This document shows, piece after piece, positions 28,979 through 39,090 of a DNA stretch of 64,000 bases (within the stretch, counting starts at the first letter, position 1; each line of letters starts with the position of its first letter). The notes beneath the pieces are model-generated. The model was not told where the DNA came from. It made no database searches and saw nothing but the letters and a program-made list of their open reading frames with translations. The position numbers and the translations under genes were made by a program. The stretch is taken from NCBI RefSeq assembly GCF_000829465.1, contig NZ_JXAL01000028.1, positions 1 to 64,000 on the forward strand, given 5' to 3'. Source of the DNA: Cohnella kolymensis. GTDB lineage: Bacteria; Bacillota; Bacilli; Paenibacillales; Paenibacillaceae.

Positions 28979-29486
28979 ACGGGAAGGCGGCGCCGGTGAA
29001 CGGGAAGAGAAGTGGATGGACCTGCTGGAAAAGCTGCTTAACATTGCCGGTGAGAAAGAAGGCATTACGAACGGGGTCGTTACGCTTACGTTGACCGATG
29101 ATGAAGGCATTCGCGAGCTGAACCGCCAGTACAGAGGCCTGGACAAGCCGACCGATGTATTGTCTTTCTCGCTCAAGGAAGGCGAGGAGCCGGATATTCG
29201 GTTCGAAGGCGAATACGAAGCCGAGGAAGAAGGACAAGAAGGCTGGAAGGACGAAGTGAAAGCAGAGGATCCGTTCGCGGGCATGCTCGGCGATGTCGTC
29301 ATTTCCGTCCCTCGCGCGGAAGCTCAGGCCCAGGAATACGGCCACAGCTTTGAGCGCGAGCTGGGCTTCCTGTTCGTGCACGGCTTCCTGCATTTGCTTG
29401 GCTATGATCACGACGAGAACGAGCAGGAGCGGGCGATGTTCGGCAAGCAAGAAGAGGTGCTGAAGGAAGCGGGGTTAACGCGGTGA
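28950..29486 (+). CDS. ybeY: Endoribonuclease YbeY
   Basis: Zinc-dependent single-strand RNase for 16S rRNA 3'-end maturation and ribosome quality control. The zinc motif is HGFLHLLGYDH near residue 145, and LNRQYRGLDKPTDVLSFSL is the family core. 178 aa, about 20 longer than usual because of an acidic insert (residues about 85-105, rich in E, D and G). Starts inside the end of pgpH. phoH-pgpH-ybeY-dgkA is the standard order. Confidence 0.95.
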   Translation: MTLSLEWVDEREGGAGEREEKWMDLLEKLLNIAGEKEGITNGVVTLTLTDDEGIRELNRQYRGLDKPTDVLSFSLKEGEEPDIRFEGEYEAEEEGQEGWKDEVKAEDPFAGMLGDVVISVPRAEAQAQEYGHSFERELGFLFVHGFLHLLGYDHDENEQERAMFGKQEEVLKEAGLTR

Positions 29487-29857
29487 GCGGCGGGCGTTCG
29501 CACTGGGTGCATTCGTTCCGTCACGCGATTCAAGGAATTGCGGAAGCGCTGCGAAGCGAACGCCATATGCGGTTTCATATGGCAGCGGCCGCCTTGGTCG
29601 TTGCCCTGGCTCTCGCGCTCAAAGTGCCCCTGACGCAATGGCCTTGGCTGTTTGCGGCGATTGCCGCGGTGTGGACGTCCGAGCTGATCAATACGGCCAT
29701 TGAACGGACGGTGGACCTGGCCTCGCCGCAAACTCACCCGCTGGCCAAAACAGCCAAGGACGCGGCGGCAGGCGCCGTGTTGGTCGCCTCGCTGTTCGCC
29801 GCCGCAATCGGCTGTATCGTGCTGGGTCCGCCATTGTGGAAATTATGTTTCGGATGA
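29483..29857 (+). CDS. dgkA: Undecaprenol/diacylglycerol kinase family protein
   Basis: Small integral-membrane kinase, 124 aa, with three hydrophobic helices. GTG at 29483 overlaps the ybeY stop as GTGA. The conserved core is visible: GIAEALRSERHMRFH, SELINTAIERTVDLASP and AKTAKDAAAGAVLVA. Firmicute members phosphorylate undecaprenol for cell-wall lipid recycling; by family only. Confidence 0.93.
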   Translation: MSGGRSHWVHSFRHAIQGIAEALRSERHMRFHMAAAALVVALALALKVPLTQWPWLFAAIAAVWTSELINTAIERTVDLASPQTHPLAKTAKDAAAGAVLVASLFAAAIGCIVLGPPLWKLCFG

Positions 29858-29914
29858 CGGATTGCGCGGAATTCATTCATTTTCCTATAGTTCGTATCTC
29901 AGGAGGCAATCATA

Positions 29915-30349
29915 TTGAATATCGATCATCTTTCTCTTACGGTAGAACAGCTTCTGGAAGCGGCCAAGAAGGCGCGGACGAGCGCTTATGTCCCCTATTC
30001 AAGCTTCGCCGTCGGTGCGGTGGCGCTCGATTCGGAAGGGCATTTGCATCACGGCTGCAATGTGGAGAACGCCGCGTACGGGCCGACGAACTGCGCCGAA
30101 CGTACGGCATTGTTCCGCGCGGTGGCGGACGGCAAGCGTCCGGGCGCGTTTCAGGTCGTTGCGGTCATCGGCGACACGCCTGAGCCGATCACCCCTTGCG
30201 GCGTATGCCGCCAAGTGCTGGCGGAGCTTTGCGCGCCGGAGATGCCTGTCGTGCTGGGCAATATGAAGGGTACATACCGAATCACAACCGTAGAGGAATT
30301 GCTGCCGGGCGCATTCACATCACGGGATCTCCACTCTGCCCAAAGCTAA
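29915..30349 (+). CDS. cdd: Cytidine deaminase
   Basis: Zinc enzyme of pyrimidine salvage converting cytidine and deoxycytidine to uridine forms, 144 aa. Catalytic NCAERTALF supplies the zinc cysteine and proton-shuttle glutamate; PCGVCRQVLAELC supplies the other two cysteines. TTG start at 29915 with AGGAGG upstream. Lies before era, as in B. subtilis. Confidence 0.95.
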   Translation: MNIDHLSLTVEQLLEAAKKARTSAYVPYSSFAVGAVALDSEGHLHHGCNVENAAYGPTNCAERTALFRAVADGKRPGAFQVVAVIGDTPEPITPCGVCRQVLAELCAPEMPVVLGNMKGTYRITTVEELLPGAFTSRDLHSAQS

Positions 30350-30376
30350 CTTTTTCCCACCTGAGGAGTGCCGCAT

Positions 30377-31273
30377 ATGAAAAAAGGATTTAAATCCGGC
30401 TTTGTGGCCATTGTCGGCCGTCCCAACGTCGGCAAATCAACACTGATGAACCAAGTGATCGGTCAGAAAATCGCCATCATGTCCGACAAACCCCAAACGA
30501 CCCGCAACAAGATTCATGGCGTGTATACCACTGAGGATATCCAGATTGTCTTTCTGGATACGCCCGGTATTCATAAGCCGAACTCTAAGCTGGGCAATTA
30601 CATGATGAAGGCTGCTGAAAGCGCGTTAAATGAAGTGGATGCGGTGCTGTTCCTGACGGATGTCACCGAATCGCTCGGCGGCGGCGACCGCTATATCATC
30701 GAGCAGCTCAAAAAGGTGAATACGCCTGTGTTTCTTGTGCTGAACAAAATTGATAAGATTCATCCAGAAGCCATCCTGCCCGTTATCGAAAAATACCGGA
30801 AGCTGCTTGATTTCGCGGAGATCGTGCCCGTGTCCGCGCTTCAGGGCAGCAATGTGAATGCGCTTTTGGAGCAGTTGTCGCGTTACTTGGAAGAGGGGCC
30901 AATGTATTATCCGGCCGATCAAGTGACCGATCATCCCGAGCAATTCGTATGCGCCGAGCTGATCCGTGAGAAAATTCTGCAGCTGACGCGGGAAGAGATT
31001 CCCCACTCCATTGCGGTGGAAATTGAAAGCATGGGTGCCGGAGATAACGGTGTCGTGAATATCGGAGCCGTCATCTATGTGGAACGGGACTCCCAAAAAG
31101 GGATTATTATCGGCAAGAACGGAGCGTTCCTGAAAGAAATCGGCAAGCTGGCGCGGCAGGACATGGAACGGCTGCTCGGTTCCAAAATTTTTCTGGAGCT
31201 ATGGGTGAAGGTGAACAAAGATTGGCGCAATCGCGAATCTGTGCTGAAATCACTGGGTTTCCGTCACGAGTAA
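30377..31273 (+). CDS. era: GTPase Era
   Basis: Ribosome-assembly GTPase binding the 16S rRNA 3' end. G1 [14 protein letters not shown]3 DTPGIHKP, G4 NKIDKI, C-terminal KH domain ([20 protein letters not shown]). ATG at 30377 preferred over GTG at 30368 because GAGGAG is correctly placed and the protein then starts MKKGFKSGF. 298 aa. Confidence 0.97.
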   Translation: MKKGFKSGFVAIVGRPNVGKSTLMNQVIGQKIAIMSDKPQTTRNKIHGVYTTEDIQIVFLDTPGIHKPNSKLGNYMMKAAESALNEVDAVLFLTDVTESLGGGDRYIIEQLKKVNTPVFLVLNKIDKIHPEAILPVIEKYRKLLDFAEIVPVSALQGSNVNALLEQLSRYLEEGPMYYPADQVTDHPEQFVCAELIREKILQLTREEIPHSIAVEIESMGAGDNGVVNIGAVIYVERDSQKGIIIGKNGAFLKEIGKLARQDMERLLGSKIFLELWVKVNKDWRNRESVLKSLGFRHE

Positions 31274-31373
31274 TTCATTGGCAAAAAAAGTTGTCAGGGA
31301 TATGAAGAGAGGGTCAGGACATCCTAACCGAGGAAGAGAAATTCACTTCCGTCGGAGAGGATGAAGAGACGCT

Positions 31374-31529
31374 GTGCGTGATTTTACGTGGCAAGTGTTT
31401 ACGCAAACCGGCGATGTCGAAGCTTATCTGCTATACAAGGAAGTGGGTCAACTGGACGCCGCATCGGAACTTGGTGCGGACGGTGTGACAGAGGAACAGG
31501 ACGTGAATTCCGGGAGCGAGGAAGGATAG
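31374..31529 (+). CDS. yqzL: YqzL family small protein
   Basis: 51-residue protein starting with GTG, VRDFTWQVFTQTGDVEAYLLY, matching the YqzL signature (FTW...TGDVEAYLLYKE), with a longer acidic tail than usual. Ends 3 bases before recO, as in other Bacillales. Function unknown. Confidence 0.85.
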   Translation: MRDFTWQVFTQTGDVEAYLLYKEVGQLDAASELGADGVTEEQDVNSGSEEG

Positions 31530-31532
31530 CCG

Positions 31533-32339
31533 ATGCTCTATCGGGTGGAAGGAATCGTGATTCGCAGTACGGATTACGGTGAGGGCAATAAAATCATAAC
31601 CCTGCTTACGCCTAGTTACGGCAAGCAGGGTGTTGTCGTACGCGGGGCGAAAAAAGCGAAAAGCCGGCATGGAGCTTTGGCGCAATTATTTACATATGGC
31701 GAATTCTCTTATTACAAGTCCGGCTCACTCGGGACTTTGAACAGCGGGGAAATCATCGAATCGTACCGTGAGCTCCGTGAAGGTCTCGAAGGCCCGGCGT
31801 ATGCCGCATATGCGGCTGAATTGACCGACCGCGCGATCAACGACGACGAAGCCGCCGCTTACTTGTTCCATCAGTTCAAAGCATGCCTGACCGCTCTCGC
31901 GGAAGGCAAAGACAAGCAAATTGTCGTGCGGGTTTATGAGATGAAAGTGATCGGCGCCGCGGGTTACACGCCGGTGTTGGACGAATGCGCGAATTGCGGC
32001 AGAACGCAAGGGCCGTTCCTGTTCAGCCCCCAATCCGGGGGCGCGCTGTGCGGTAATTGCCGGCATAAGGATCCGGCTGCGCTCGAACTGGAGCAGCCGG
32101 TCTGGAAGCTGCTGCGATTATTCGCGGACATGGATTTGCGCCGCCTGGGCAGCGTAGCGGTGAAAGAGAGTTCGAAACGGCAGCTTCAATTGGCGCTGCG
32201 TCGTTGGATGGACACGCATCTGGGTTTAAATCTGAAATCGCGCAATTTTCTCGATCAATGGGAGAAGTACGGAGATTTGCTTGGGCAGCGCGAGGCGAAG
32301 CCGGCCGAGCCTCCGGAAGCGGGAGACGGAGCGGTTTGA
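31533..32339 (+). CDS. recO: DNA repair protein RecO
   Basis: Recombination mediator acting with RecF and RecR to load RecA on SSB-coated DNA. N-terminal OB fold (LYRVEGIVIRSTDYGEGNKI), helical domain and a four-cysteine zinc module (CANCGRTQGP...GALCGNC). 268 aa. The stop codon lies inside the promoter of the glyQS leader. Confidence 0.95.
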   Translation: MLYRVEGIVIRSTDYGEGNKIITLLTPSYGKQGVVVRGAKKAKSRHGALAQLFTYGEFSYYKSGSLGTLNSGEIIESYRELREGLEGPAYAAYAAELTDRAINDDEAAAYLFHQFKACLTALAEGKDKQIVVRVYEMKVIGAAGYTPVLDECANCGRTQGPFLFSPQSGGALCGNCRHKDPAALELEQPVWKLLRLFADMDLRRLGSVAVKESSKRQLQLALRRWMDTHLGLNLKSRNFLDQWEKYGDLLGQREAKPAEPPEAGDGAV

Positions 32340-32364
32340 CATCGCCCGCCGCGTCCGATAGAAT
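32336..32364 (+). promoter_or_regulatory. Sigma-A promoter of glyQS
   Basis: Perfect TTGACA (32336-32341) and TAGAAT (32359-32364), 17-base spacer. The -35 box overlaps the recO stop. Transcription would start near 32371, giving a leader of about 330 bases. Confidence 0.85.
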
Positions 32365-32371
32365 GTCATCA

Positions 32372-32626
32372 TAATTGAATTTACAGTTCTCTATGAAGGA
32401 GAAAGTAGCCGATCGCCGTCGGCAGGCGCAGCGAGCCGGGGATAGTGCAAGCCCGGAGAGACGGATCGGTGAAAGGGCGCTCTGGAGAGACATGGATCGG
32501 AAAGAGGAGGGTTTTCCTTCCGCGCCGGGTTAAGGCGGTTAAGGAAAATCAAGTAGGGTGGAACCGCGGGAACTTCAGCTCCCGTCCCTATGTCTGCCAA
32601 GGCGGACGTGGGACGGGGGCTTTTTA
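32372..32626 (+). ncRNA. Glycyl-tRNA-responsive T-box riboswitch
   Basis: The T-box core AGGGTGGAACCGCG (32555-32568) is exact. It is followed by a terminator hairpin (GCTCCCGTCCC pairing with GGGACGGGGGC, then TTTTT at 32621). The upstream part folds into a stem I with an AGTA bulge near 32405. A GGC at 32476-32478 followed by G is the best specifier candidate, fitting glycine and the downstream glyQS. Uncharged glycyl-tRNA would favour the antiterminator and read-through. Confidence 0.9.
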
Positions 32627-32702
32627 TATTGTCTTCGGAACTGCCGCGATTACCGCAGCTGAAAGTTGTTCAATATTCTCACGGTCAAAGGAGCGAATAA
32701 CT

Positions 32703-33590
32703 ATGAATTTTCAGCAAATGATGCTGACGCTGCAGCAGTTCTGGGCGGAACAGAACTGTATCGTCGTACAGCCGTACGACACCGAGAAAGGCGCGGGAAC
32801 GATGAATCCGATGACTTTCCTCCGTACGATCGGCCCTGAGCCTTGGAATGTCGCCTACGTGGAGCCTTCCCGCCGTCCGGCCGACGGCCGCTACGGGGAG
32901 AATCCGAACCGGCTTTATCAGCATCATCAGTTCCAAGTGATCATGAAGCCTTCACCGGACAACATTCAAGAACTTTACCTGGAAAGCTTGAAGCGGCTCG
33001 GCCTTGATCCGGCGCACCATGATATCCGGTTCGTGGAAGACAACTGGGAAGCCCCGACGCTGGGTGCCTGGGGACTCGGCTGGGAAGTGTGGCTCGACGG
33101 CATGGAAATTACCCAGTTTACTTACTTCCAGCAGGTGGGCGGCATTGACTGCCATCCGGTAGCGGTGGAAATCACCTATGGTATGGAACGCCTGGCATCG
33201 TATATTCAACAGAAGGAAAACGTATTTGACCTGGAGTGGGTTCAAGGTGTGACATACGGAGACGTGTTCAAGCAGCCCGAATATGAGCATTCCAAATATA
33301 GCTTCGAAGTTTCGGACGCCGCCATGCTGTTCCAATTGTTCTCGACTTACGAGAGTGAAGCGCAGAGAACGATGGAGCAGAATCTCGTATTCCCGGCATA
33401 CGACTATGTGCTGAAATGTTCGCACGTGTTCAATCTGCTGGACGCGAGAGGGGCAATCAGCGTAACCGAGCGCACCGGATATATGGCCAGGGTTCGTAAC
33501 TTGGCGCGCCAGGTCGCTGCAACCTATTTGCAGGAACGGGAGCGGCTGGAATTCCCGCTGCTGAAGAAAGGAGCGGAACAGCATGCCTAA
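32703..33590 (+). CDS. glyQ: Glycine-tRNA ligase alpha subunit
   Basis: Catalytic alpha subunit of the heterotetrameric glycyl-tRNA synthetase. ATG at 32703 (AAAGGAG upstream) gives [17 protein letters not shown]; the longer upstream frame lies in the T-box. Class II motifs: [40 protein letters not shown] and GMERLASY. 295 aa. Overlaps glyS by 8 bases. Confidence 0.97.
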   Translation: MNFQQMMLTLQQFWAEQNCIVVQPYDTEKGAGTMNPMTFLRTIGPEPWNVAYVEPSRRPADGRYGENPNRLYQHHQFQVIMKPSPDNIQELYLESLKRLGLDPAHHDIRFVEDNWEAPTLGAWGLGWEVWLDGMEITQFTYFQQVGGIDCHPVAVEITYGMERLASYIQQKENVFDLEWVQGVTYGDVFKQPEYEHSKYSFEVSDAAMLFQLFSTYESEAQRTMEQNLVFPAYDYVLKCSHVFNLLDARGAISVTERTGYMARVRNLARQVAATYLQERERLEFPLLKKGAEQHA

Positions 33591-35664
33591 GGATCTGCTG
33601 CTGGAGATCGGCTTGGAAGAAGTGCCTGCCCGCTTTGTGCGCGGCGCTATGGAGCAATTGAAAGAGAAAACGGAAAAGTGGCTCGCCGACACGCGATTGG
33701 GTTACAAGGAAGTAAAGGCCTATGCCACCCCTCGACGGCTCGCTGTGCTGGTTGCCGGACTTGCGGAGAAACAGGAAGACATCAATGAAGAGGTAAAGGG
33801 ACCGGCTCGCAAAATCGCGCTGGACGAAACCGGCGGCTGGAGCAAAGCGGCACTGGGATTCGCCCGCAGCCAGGGTGCCGACCCGGATTCGTTGTTCTTC
33901 CGCGAATTGGGCGGAGTGGAATATGTGTACGCGAAGAAAAGCAGCATCGGTGCCGAAACTTCATCGCTGCTGCCGGACGCTCTGCCCGCTCTGATAACAT
34001 CTATGACATTCCCCAAGAATATGAGATGGGGCAGCTACGATCTTCGTTTTGTGCGTCCGATCCGCTGGCTCGTCGCTTTGTACGGTTCGGATATCGTGCC
34101 TTTTGAAATCACAGGAGTGGCGACCGGAAATGTATCGCGCGGACATCGTTTTCTGGGTGAGGACACTGTCGTTGAACAACCTTCCGTATACGTCGACCGG
34201 CTGCGCGCTCAACATGTAATCGCAGACATAGAAGAGAGACGGAAAGCGATCATGGAAGGCATTCGCAGCTTGTCGGAGGAACGCGGATGGAACATTGCGG
34301 TGAAAGACGATCTTCTCGAAGAGGTCTTGTTCCTTGTGGAAACGCCGACGGTTCTAACAGGCTCGTTTGATCCGTCGTTCCTGCACATTCCGCAAGAAGT
34401 ACTGATCACGTCGATGCGCGAGCATCAGCGTTACTTCCCGGTGCTGGATGCCGAGGGCCGCTTGCAGCCTCATTTCGTTACGGTGCGGAACGGAGACAGA
34501 TTGTCGCTTGACGTCGTAGCTAAAGGCAACGAGAAGGTGCTTCGCGCCCGTTTGTCGGACGCTAAATTTTTCTACGAAGAAGACAAGAAGCTTAAAATAG
34601 AGGACGCTTCGGCGAAACTGGAGAATATCGTGTACCACGAGGAGCTCGGTACGGTAGCGGACAAAGTGAGACGGATCCGCGCGATTTCCGATCGTATCAC
34701 CCAGCATTTGCGCGCCGATGAAGAGGTTCGTACGGCCGTCAGCCGTACCGCCGATATTTGCAAATTCGATCTTGTTTCGCAAATGGTCTATGAATTCCCC
34801 GAGCTGCAGGGAATTATGGGAGAGGATTACGCCCGGAAGGCGGGCGAGCGCGAGAGCGTAGCCCGGGGCATCAACGAGCATTACTCGCCCCGCAACGCGG
34901 GAGATCGCCCGGCGCAGTCGCTTGTAGGCGCCATTGTCGGGATCGCCGACAAGATCGATACGATCGCCGGCTGCTTCTCGATCGGCATTATTCCAACCGG
35001 ATCGCAGGATCCTTATGCGCTTCGCCGGCAAGCAGCCGGGATCGTCAGCACGCTGCTCGCTCATGACATGGAGCTTACGCTGACAGATCTGTTCAAGATC
35101 GTCTTGGAGGTTCATGCGGAAAGAGGGCTGAAACGGGAAGCTTTCGATATCACGAAGGAAATGCAGGAGTTTTTCGCTTTGCGGATCAAAAACGTACTGG
35201 CCGAGCTCGACGTTCGTTATGATGTGATTGACGCGGTGCTGGCAGCCGGGTCCGAGGATGTCCGCCGCACCGTGCTGCGCGCAAAAGCGCTTCAGGACGT
35301 TACGGCAGAGGGCAGGAAGGCCGAGTTCCGTCCGGCGGTTGAAGCCTTTAACCGGGTAGCCAATCTTGCGGCAAAAGCGGACTCCCGTCAGGTGGATCCG
35401 GGATTGTTCGCGGATGCCGCGGAAACCCGCCTGTATGAAGCTTGGCAGCAAGCGCACGGCAAATTCGTCAAACAATATAACGAAGTCCGGATGGAAGATG
35501 CTTTGGCGGCGCTGTCCGCGCTGAGCGAACCGGTGGCGGCCTTTTTTGAAGCCGTCATGGTTATGGCCGAAGACGAGGCGGTGCGCCGCAATCGACTGGC
35601 CTTGCTCGGCCTGATCGCCGACGATGTGAAAACTTTCGCGGATTTTTCCAAGCTGGCAGGTTAA
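33583..35664 (+). CDS. glyS: Glycine-tRNA ligase beta subunit
   Basis: Beta subunit (693 aa) for tRNA recognition, partner of glyQ. Starts [19 protein letters not shown]. Contains [10 protein letters not shown], the HD-like helices ([15 protein letters not shown]) and a C-terminal anticodon-binding domain (FNRVANLA). Coupled to glyQ and controlled by the T-box. Confidence 0.97.
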   Translation: MPKDLLLEIGLEEVPARFVRGAMEQLKEKTEKWLADTRLGYKEVKAYATPRRLAVLVAGLAEKQEDINEEVKGPARKIALDETGGWSKAALGFARSQGADPDSLFFRELGGVEYVYAKKSSIGAETSSLLPDALPALITSMTFPKNMRWGSYDLRFVRPIRWLVALYGSDIVPFEITGVATGNVSRGHRFLGEDTVVEQPSVYVDRLRAQHVIADIEERRKAIMEGIRSLSEERGWNIAVKDDLLEEVLFLVETPTVLTGSFDPSFLHIPQEVLITSMREHQRYFPVLDAEGRLQPHFVTVRNGDRLSLDVVAKGNEKVLRARLSDAKFFYEEDKKLKIEDASAKLENIVYHEELGTVADKVRRIRAISDRITQHLRADEEVRTAVSRTADICKFDLVSQMVYEFPELQGIMGEDYARKAGERESVARGINEHYSPRNAGDRPAQSLVGAIVGIADKIDTIAGCFSIGIIPTGSQDPYALRRQAAGIVSTLLAHDMELTLTDLFKIVLEVHAERGLKREAFDITKEMQEFFALRIKNVLAELDVRYDVIDAVLAAGSEDVRRTVLRAKALQDVTAEGRKAEFRPAVEAFNRVANLAAKADSRQVDPGLFADAAETRLYEAWQQAHGKFVKQYNEVRMEDALAALSALSEPVAAFFEAVMVMAEDEAVRRNRLALLGLIADDVKTFADFSKLAG

Positions 35665-35689
35665 CGAACATACGGAAGGAGCAGCCGTT

Positions 35690-36495
35690 ATGTCACAGGT
35701 TAGCGTAACTGTCTACGTGGTGTCCGATTCTGCTGGAGACACGGGAGAGCTTGCGGTCCGTGCGGCCGCGGCTCAGTTTCACCCCATGGCCGTGCACATT
35801 CGCAGAGCCGCTTTTATCCATACGCGGGAAGGGATAGACGCCGTTATCCATGCGGCCGAAGCCGATCAGAGCATCATCCTGTACACACTGGTCATCCCGT
35901 TCTTGCGTGACTATATGGTTGAACAAGCGGCCAAAAGGAAGTTAACGGCGATTGATTTATTGGGCCGGCTGATCGACAATCTCGAAAGGACGCTGGGGCG
36001 CGAGCCTCGCCATGAACCTGGACTTAATCATGCCTTGAACGCCGCCTATTTCCGCAAAGTGGAGGCCGTTGAATTTGCCGTCCGTTATGACGATGCACGG
36101 GACGTTACCGGCATACTCAAGGCGGATATTATCCTTGTAGGCGTATCCAGAACGTCTAAAACTCCTCTTTCTATGGTCCTGGCTCACAAAACTTTCAAGG
36201 TCGCAAACGTGCCGCTCGTGCCGGAACTCGTTCCGCCGCGCGAACTGTTTGCCGTACCTCCCGCAAGGTTGTCGGTTTAACGATTAATACCGACGCTCTG
36301 AATGCGATACGGAAGGAACGTCTGAAAGCCTTGGGGCTTCCGGATACGGCTCCGTATGCGACGCCGGAACGGATCGAGAGGGAACTTGAGCACGCCCGTC
36401 AGGTGATGGATAAAATCGGGTGCGTCGTAATCGACGTGTCGAATAAAGCGGTGGAGGAAACCGCCAGCCTTATATTGGAGCGATTCCAGCGGTAA
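35690..36495 (+). CDS. ppsR: Pyruvate,water dikinase/PPDK regulatory protein, one frameshift
   Basis: Bifunctional serine/threonine kinase-phosphorylase (DUF299, YqfL) that controls phosphoenolpyruvate-forming dikinases. N-terminal [15 protein letters not shown] and P-loop [11 protein letters not shown] are clear. The frame breaks at 36257-36262: after ELFAVP the residues [20 protein letters not shown] continue in the next frame to 36495. Repaired length about 268 aa, normal. GGAAGGAG precedes the ATG. Position after glyS is standard. Confidence 0.9.
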
Positions 36496-36645
36496 ACCCT
36501 CAGGTGTGGGATCGCGCAGATGTCGAAATGGATATGTTAGTGTCGAATAACAGTTGGTGTATATAGTACGTAGCGGGATGAAATTTTCCGGGAGGAAGGC
36601 AGGATTTCGATGCCTTTTATCGTATTATTTTAGTACGGACAATTT

Positions 36646-37131
36646 GTGGCGGAACGTGTGGTGATGTCGATGAATTTCGCACGACGTCGTGTTGTGGTGG
36701 ATGGCGACGCTTGTCCGGTAAAGGCGGAAATCGCCGCAACGGTGCTGGAGTGCGAGGCGACGGCGCTAATGGTGTCCAGCCACGCTCATGTTCTTGTGCC
36801 TGGGCCCTCTGTGGATGTCGTTACGGTAGATGCGAGCGACCAATCGGCCGATCTGTATATCGCGAACGTTTTGAACAAACAAGACGTATTGGTGACCGGC
36901 GATTACGGGCTGGCGGCCATTGGACTTGCGCGCGGAGCAGCGATATTGACCCCGCGGGGCCGCGAGATCCGCGAGTCCGACATCGACGCCTTGCTGGAGC
37001 AGCGCCATCACTCAGCGCGTCAACGGCGGGGAGGCAAGCGCACCAAGGGTCCGCCTCCGTTCACCGATGAAGATCGCATCCGCTTCCAACACAAACTGAG
37101 AACACTATTGCGAGGGATGCAGGAGAATTAG
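36646..37131 (+). CDS. YaiI/YqxD family protein (UPF0178)
   Basis: 161 aa, PIN-like DUF188 fold, function unproven. Motifs VVVDGDACPVKAEIA, TVDASDQSADLYIAN and VLVTGDYGLAAIGLARGA are diagnostic. Start uncertain: GTG 36646, or ATG at 36664 or 36670, which give more typical N-termini; no good ribosome-binding site for any. Lies between ppsR and dnaG as in B. subtilis. Confidence 0.88.
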   Translation: MAERVVMSMNFARRRVVVDGDACPVKAEIAATVLECEATALMVSSHAHVLVPGPSVDVVTVDASDQSADLYIANVLNKQDVLVTGDYGLAAIGLARGAAILTPRGREIRESDIDALLEQRHHSARQRRGGKRTKGPPPFTDEDRIRFQHKLRTLLRGMQEN

Positions 37132-37136
37132 GTCTT

Positions 37137-37165
37137 TTGGCGAATTGTATGATGTGCAATAATGC
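37137..37165 (+). promoter_or_regulatory. Possible promoter of dnaG-sigA
   Basis: TTGGCG (37137-37142) and TAATGC (37160-37165) with a 17-base spacer, 65 bases before dnaG. Moderate match only. Confidence 0.35.
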
Positions 37166-37230
37166 GGCCGACAACGAGAGATTACGCCGGAAGATAGGTC
37201 GTTTGCACCAGAAAGTTTAGGTGGCATTAC

Positions 37231-39057
37231 ATGAATTACGGCATGATACCCCAGACGGTCATCGATGAAGTTCTGCGCCGGCATGAAATCGGTGAAACGG
37301 TAGGCAGATACGTTCATTTGACCAAAAACGGCAAATATTTGAAGGGTCTCTGTCCGTTTCATTCCGAGAAAACACCGTCTTTCACCGTGACGCCGGAGAA
37401 GCAGATTTTTCACTGCTATGGCTGCGGCAAAGGCGGCAACGTCATTAAGTTCGTTATGGAGATGGAAGGGGAAACCTTTCCTGAAGCGGTGAAACAGCTG
37501 GCTGAGGAGGCCGGCATCCCTGTGACATGGGCAGTGCACGGCGGCGAAGAGCCTTCGCCTCAGCAGAAGGCAAAGCACACGCTGCTGGAAGCTCATGAAT
37601 ATACCGCCAAGCTGTACCATTATTTGCTTCGCAACACCGAAGCGGGCAAGCCGGCAATGGAATATTTGCGCTCGCGCGGCTTTACCGACAGTCTGATCGA
37701 GGAATTCGGACTGGGCTACGCTCCGGCTAGATGGGACACACTGACCCAAGCGTTGAACCGCAAAGAGTATGTGCCGGCTCAGATGGAAGCCGGGGGACTT
37801 CTTTCCCGGAGGCAAGAGGGTGAAGGCTGGGTCGATCGGTTTCGCGATCGGGTCATGTTCCCGATTGAAGATGCCGGCGGACAAATAATCGCTTTTGCCG
37901 GACGGCTGCTGTCGGACGGCCAGCCGAAGTATTTGAACTCGCCGGAAACGCCTTTGTTCAACAAAAGCCGCACACTGTACAGGCTGCACCAAGCCCGGGC
38001 CGCGATGCGCCGGACGCGCCAGGCGGTACTTTTTGAAGGGTACGTCGATTGCATTAAAGCTTGGTCGGCGGGTGTGCATAACGGCGTCGCCACGATGGGC
38101 ACCGCACTGACGGCCGAGCACGCGGCGGTGCTGAAGCGTTTTGCCGATGAAATCGTGCTCTGCTACGACGGTGACGACGCAGGACAAGCTGCCGCACATA
38201 AGAGCATTCCGCTGCTGGAAGGGGCCGGATTCCACGTCCGGGTAAGCGTTCTGCCGAATCGAATGGACCCTGACGAGTTCATTACGAATCACGGGCCGGG
38301 CGCTTTCGTAAGAGAATATATTGAAGGAGCGGTTTCTGCAGTCAAATTTCAGCTTATATATTTAAGGAAATCCCATATACTCCTAGAAGAAGATGGGAAG
38401 ATTCGGTATTTGCGCGACGCGGTCAAGATTGTGGCGCGACGAGAGTCTCCAACGGAGCGGGAGCTGCTGCTGAAAGAGCTTGCCCAGGAATTCGGCGTTT
38501 CGCTGGATACGCTGAAGCAGGAAAGCCTGGAAGTACGCCGGCAGGAGAAATTGGGCAATACCGGGGATATTCCGGCCGGATCGTGGAATAATGTATGGAA
38601 TGAAAAGAGATCTTCATCCAAGCATCCGCCCTTGCTGCCCGCTTATATTAAAGCGGAGCGTCAGCTGTTGTCGTGGATGATGTCGGATCGGGATACGGCA
38701 AGTCTGGTTCAGAACCGTCTCGGGGACGAATTTCACGTAGAGGATCACGCGGCTCTTGCTGCTTATTTATATTCTTATTACGCTCAAGGCAACGATCCGG
38801 ATGTCGGCCGTTTTATTTCATTTTTACAAGATGACCGCTTGGAACGCGCCGCCAGTGCGATTGCTCTGGAGGACATCCCGTTCGACGAGCGGGTTGTGGA
38901 AGGTTATCTTCGCTCTGTCAGCCGGGCGCCGCTGCTAAGGGAAATAGACCGGAAGAAGGAAGAAATGCAGCGGGCGATGCGAACCGGAGACAATATGGAA
39001 GCCGCAAAAATTGCAAGAGAGATCAGTGCCCTGGAACAGCAGTGCAAACAGCTATAA
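37231..39057 (+). CDS. dnaG: DNA primase DnaG
   Basis: Synthesises RNA primers at the replication fork. N-terminal CHC2 zinc finger (CPFHSEKTPSFTV...FHCYGCGKGGN), RNA polymerase core, TOPRIM residues (LFEGYVDCIKAW, CYDGDDAGQAAA), C-terminal helicase-binding domain. 608 aa. dnaG-sigA is the macromolecular synthesis operon lacking rpsU, which lies at 18.8 kb. Confidence 0.97.
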   Translation: MNYGMIPQTVIDEVLRRHEIGETVGRYVHLTKNGKYLKGLCPFHSEKTPSFTVTPEKQIFHCYGCGKGGNVIKFVMEMEGETFPEAVKQLAEEAGIPVTWAVHGGEEPSPQQKAKHTLLEAHEYTAKLYHYLLRNTEAGKPAMEYLRSRGFTDSLIEEFGLGYAPARWDTLTQALNRKEYVPAQMEAGGLLSRRQEGEGWVDRFRDRVMFPIEDAGGQIIAFAGRLLSDGQPKYLNSPETPLFNKSRTLYRLHQARAAMRRTRQAVLFEGYVDCIKAWSAGVHNGVATMGTALTAEHAAVLKRFADEIVLCYDGDDAGQAAAHKSIPLLEGAGFHVRVSVLPNRMDPDEFITNHGPGAFVREYIEGAVSAVKFQLIYLRKSHILLEEDGKIRYLRDAVKIVARRESPTERELLLKELAQEFGVSLDTLKQESLEVRRQEKLGNTGDIPAGSWNNVWNEKRSSSKHPPLLPAYIKAERQLLSWMMSDRDTASLVQNRLGDEFHVEDHAALAAYLYSYYAQGNDPDVGRFISFLQDDRLERAASAIALEDIPFDERVVEGYLRSVSRAPLLREIDRKKEEMQRAMRTGDNMEAAKIAREISALEQQCKQL

Positions 39058-39090
39058 TGCGCAGGCTAGTCAGGGAGGAGGGAGTCGGAA

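Noticed and set aside
34354-35475. Antisense open frame (373 codons) within glyS
   Set aside because: Shadow of glyS with no start signal or recognisable domain.
36610-36633. Tiny open frame (7 codons) with a good GGGAGGAAGG site upstream of the yaiI-like gene
   Set aside because: Could be a leader peptide or a remnant of the real start after another indel, but nothing supports either.
37105-38292. Long antisense open frame (395 codons) opposite dnaG
   Set aside because: Lies fully opposite a well-conserved gene, lacks a ribosome-binding site and reads as low-quality protein; a GC-driven shadow.
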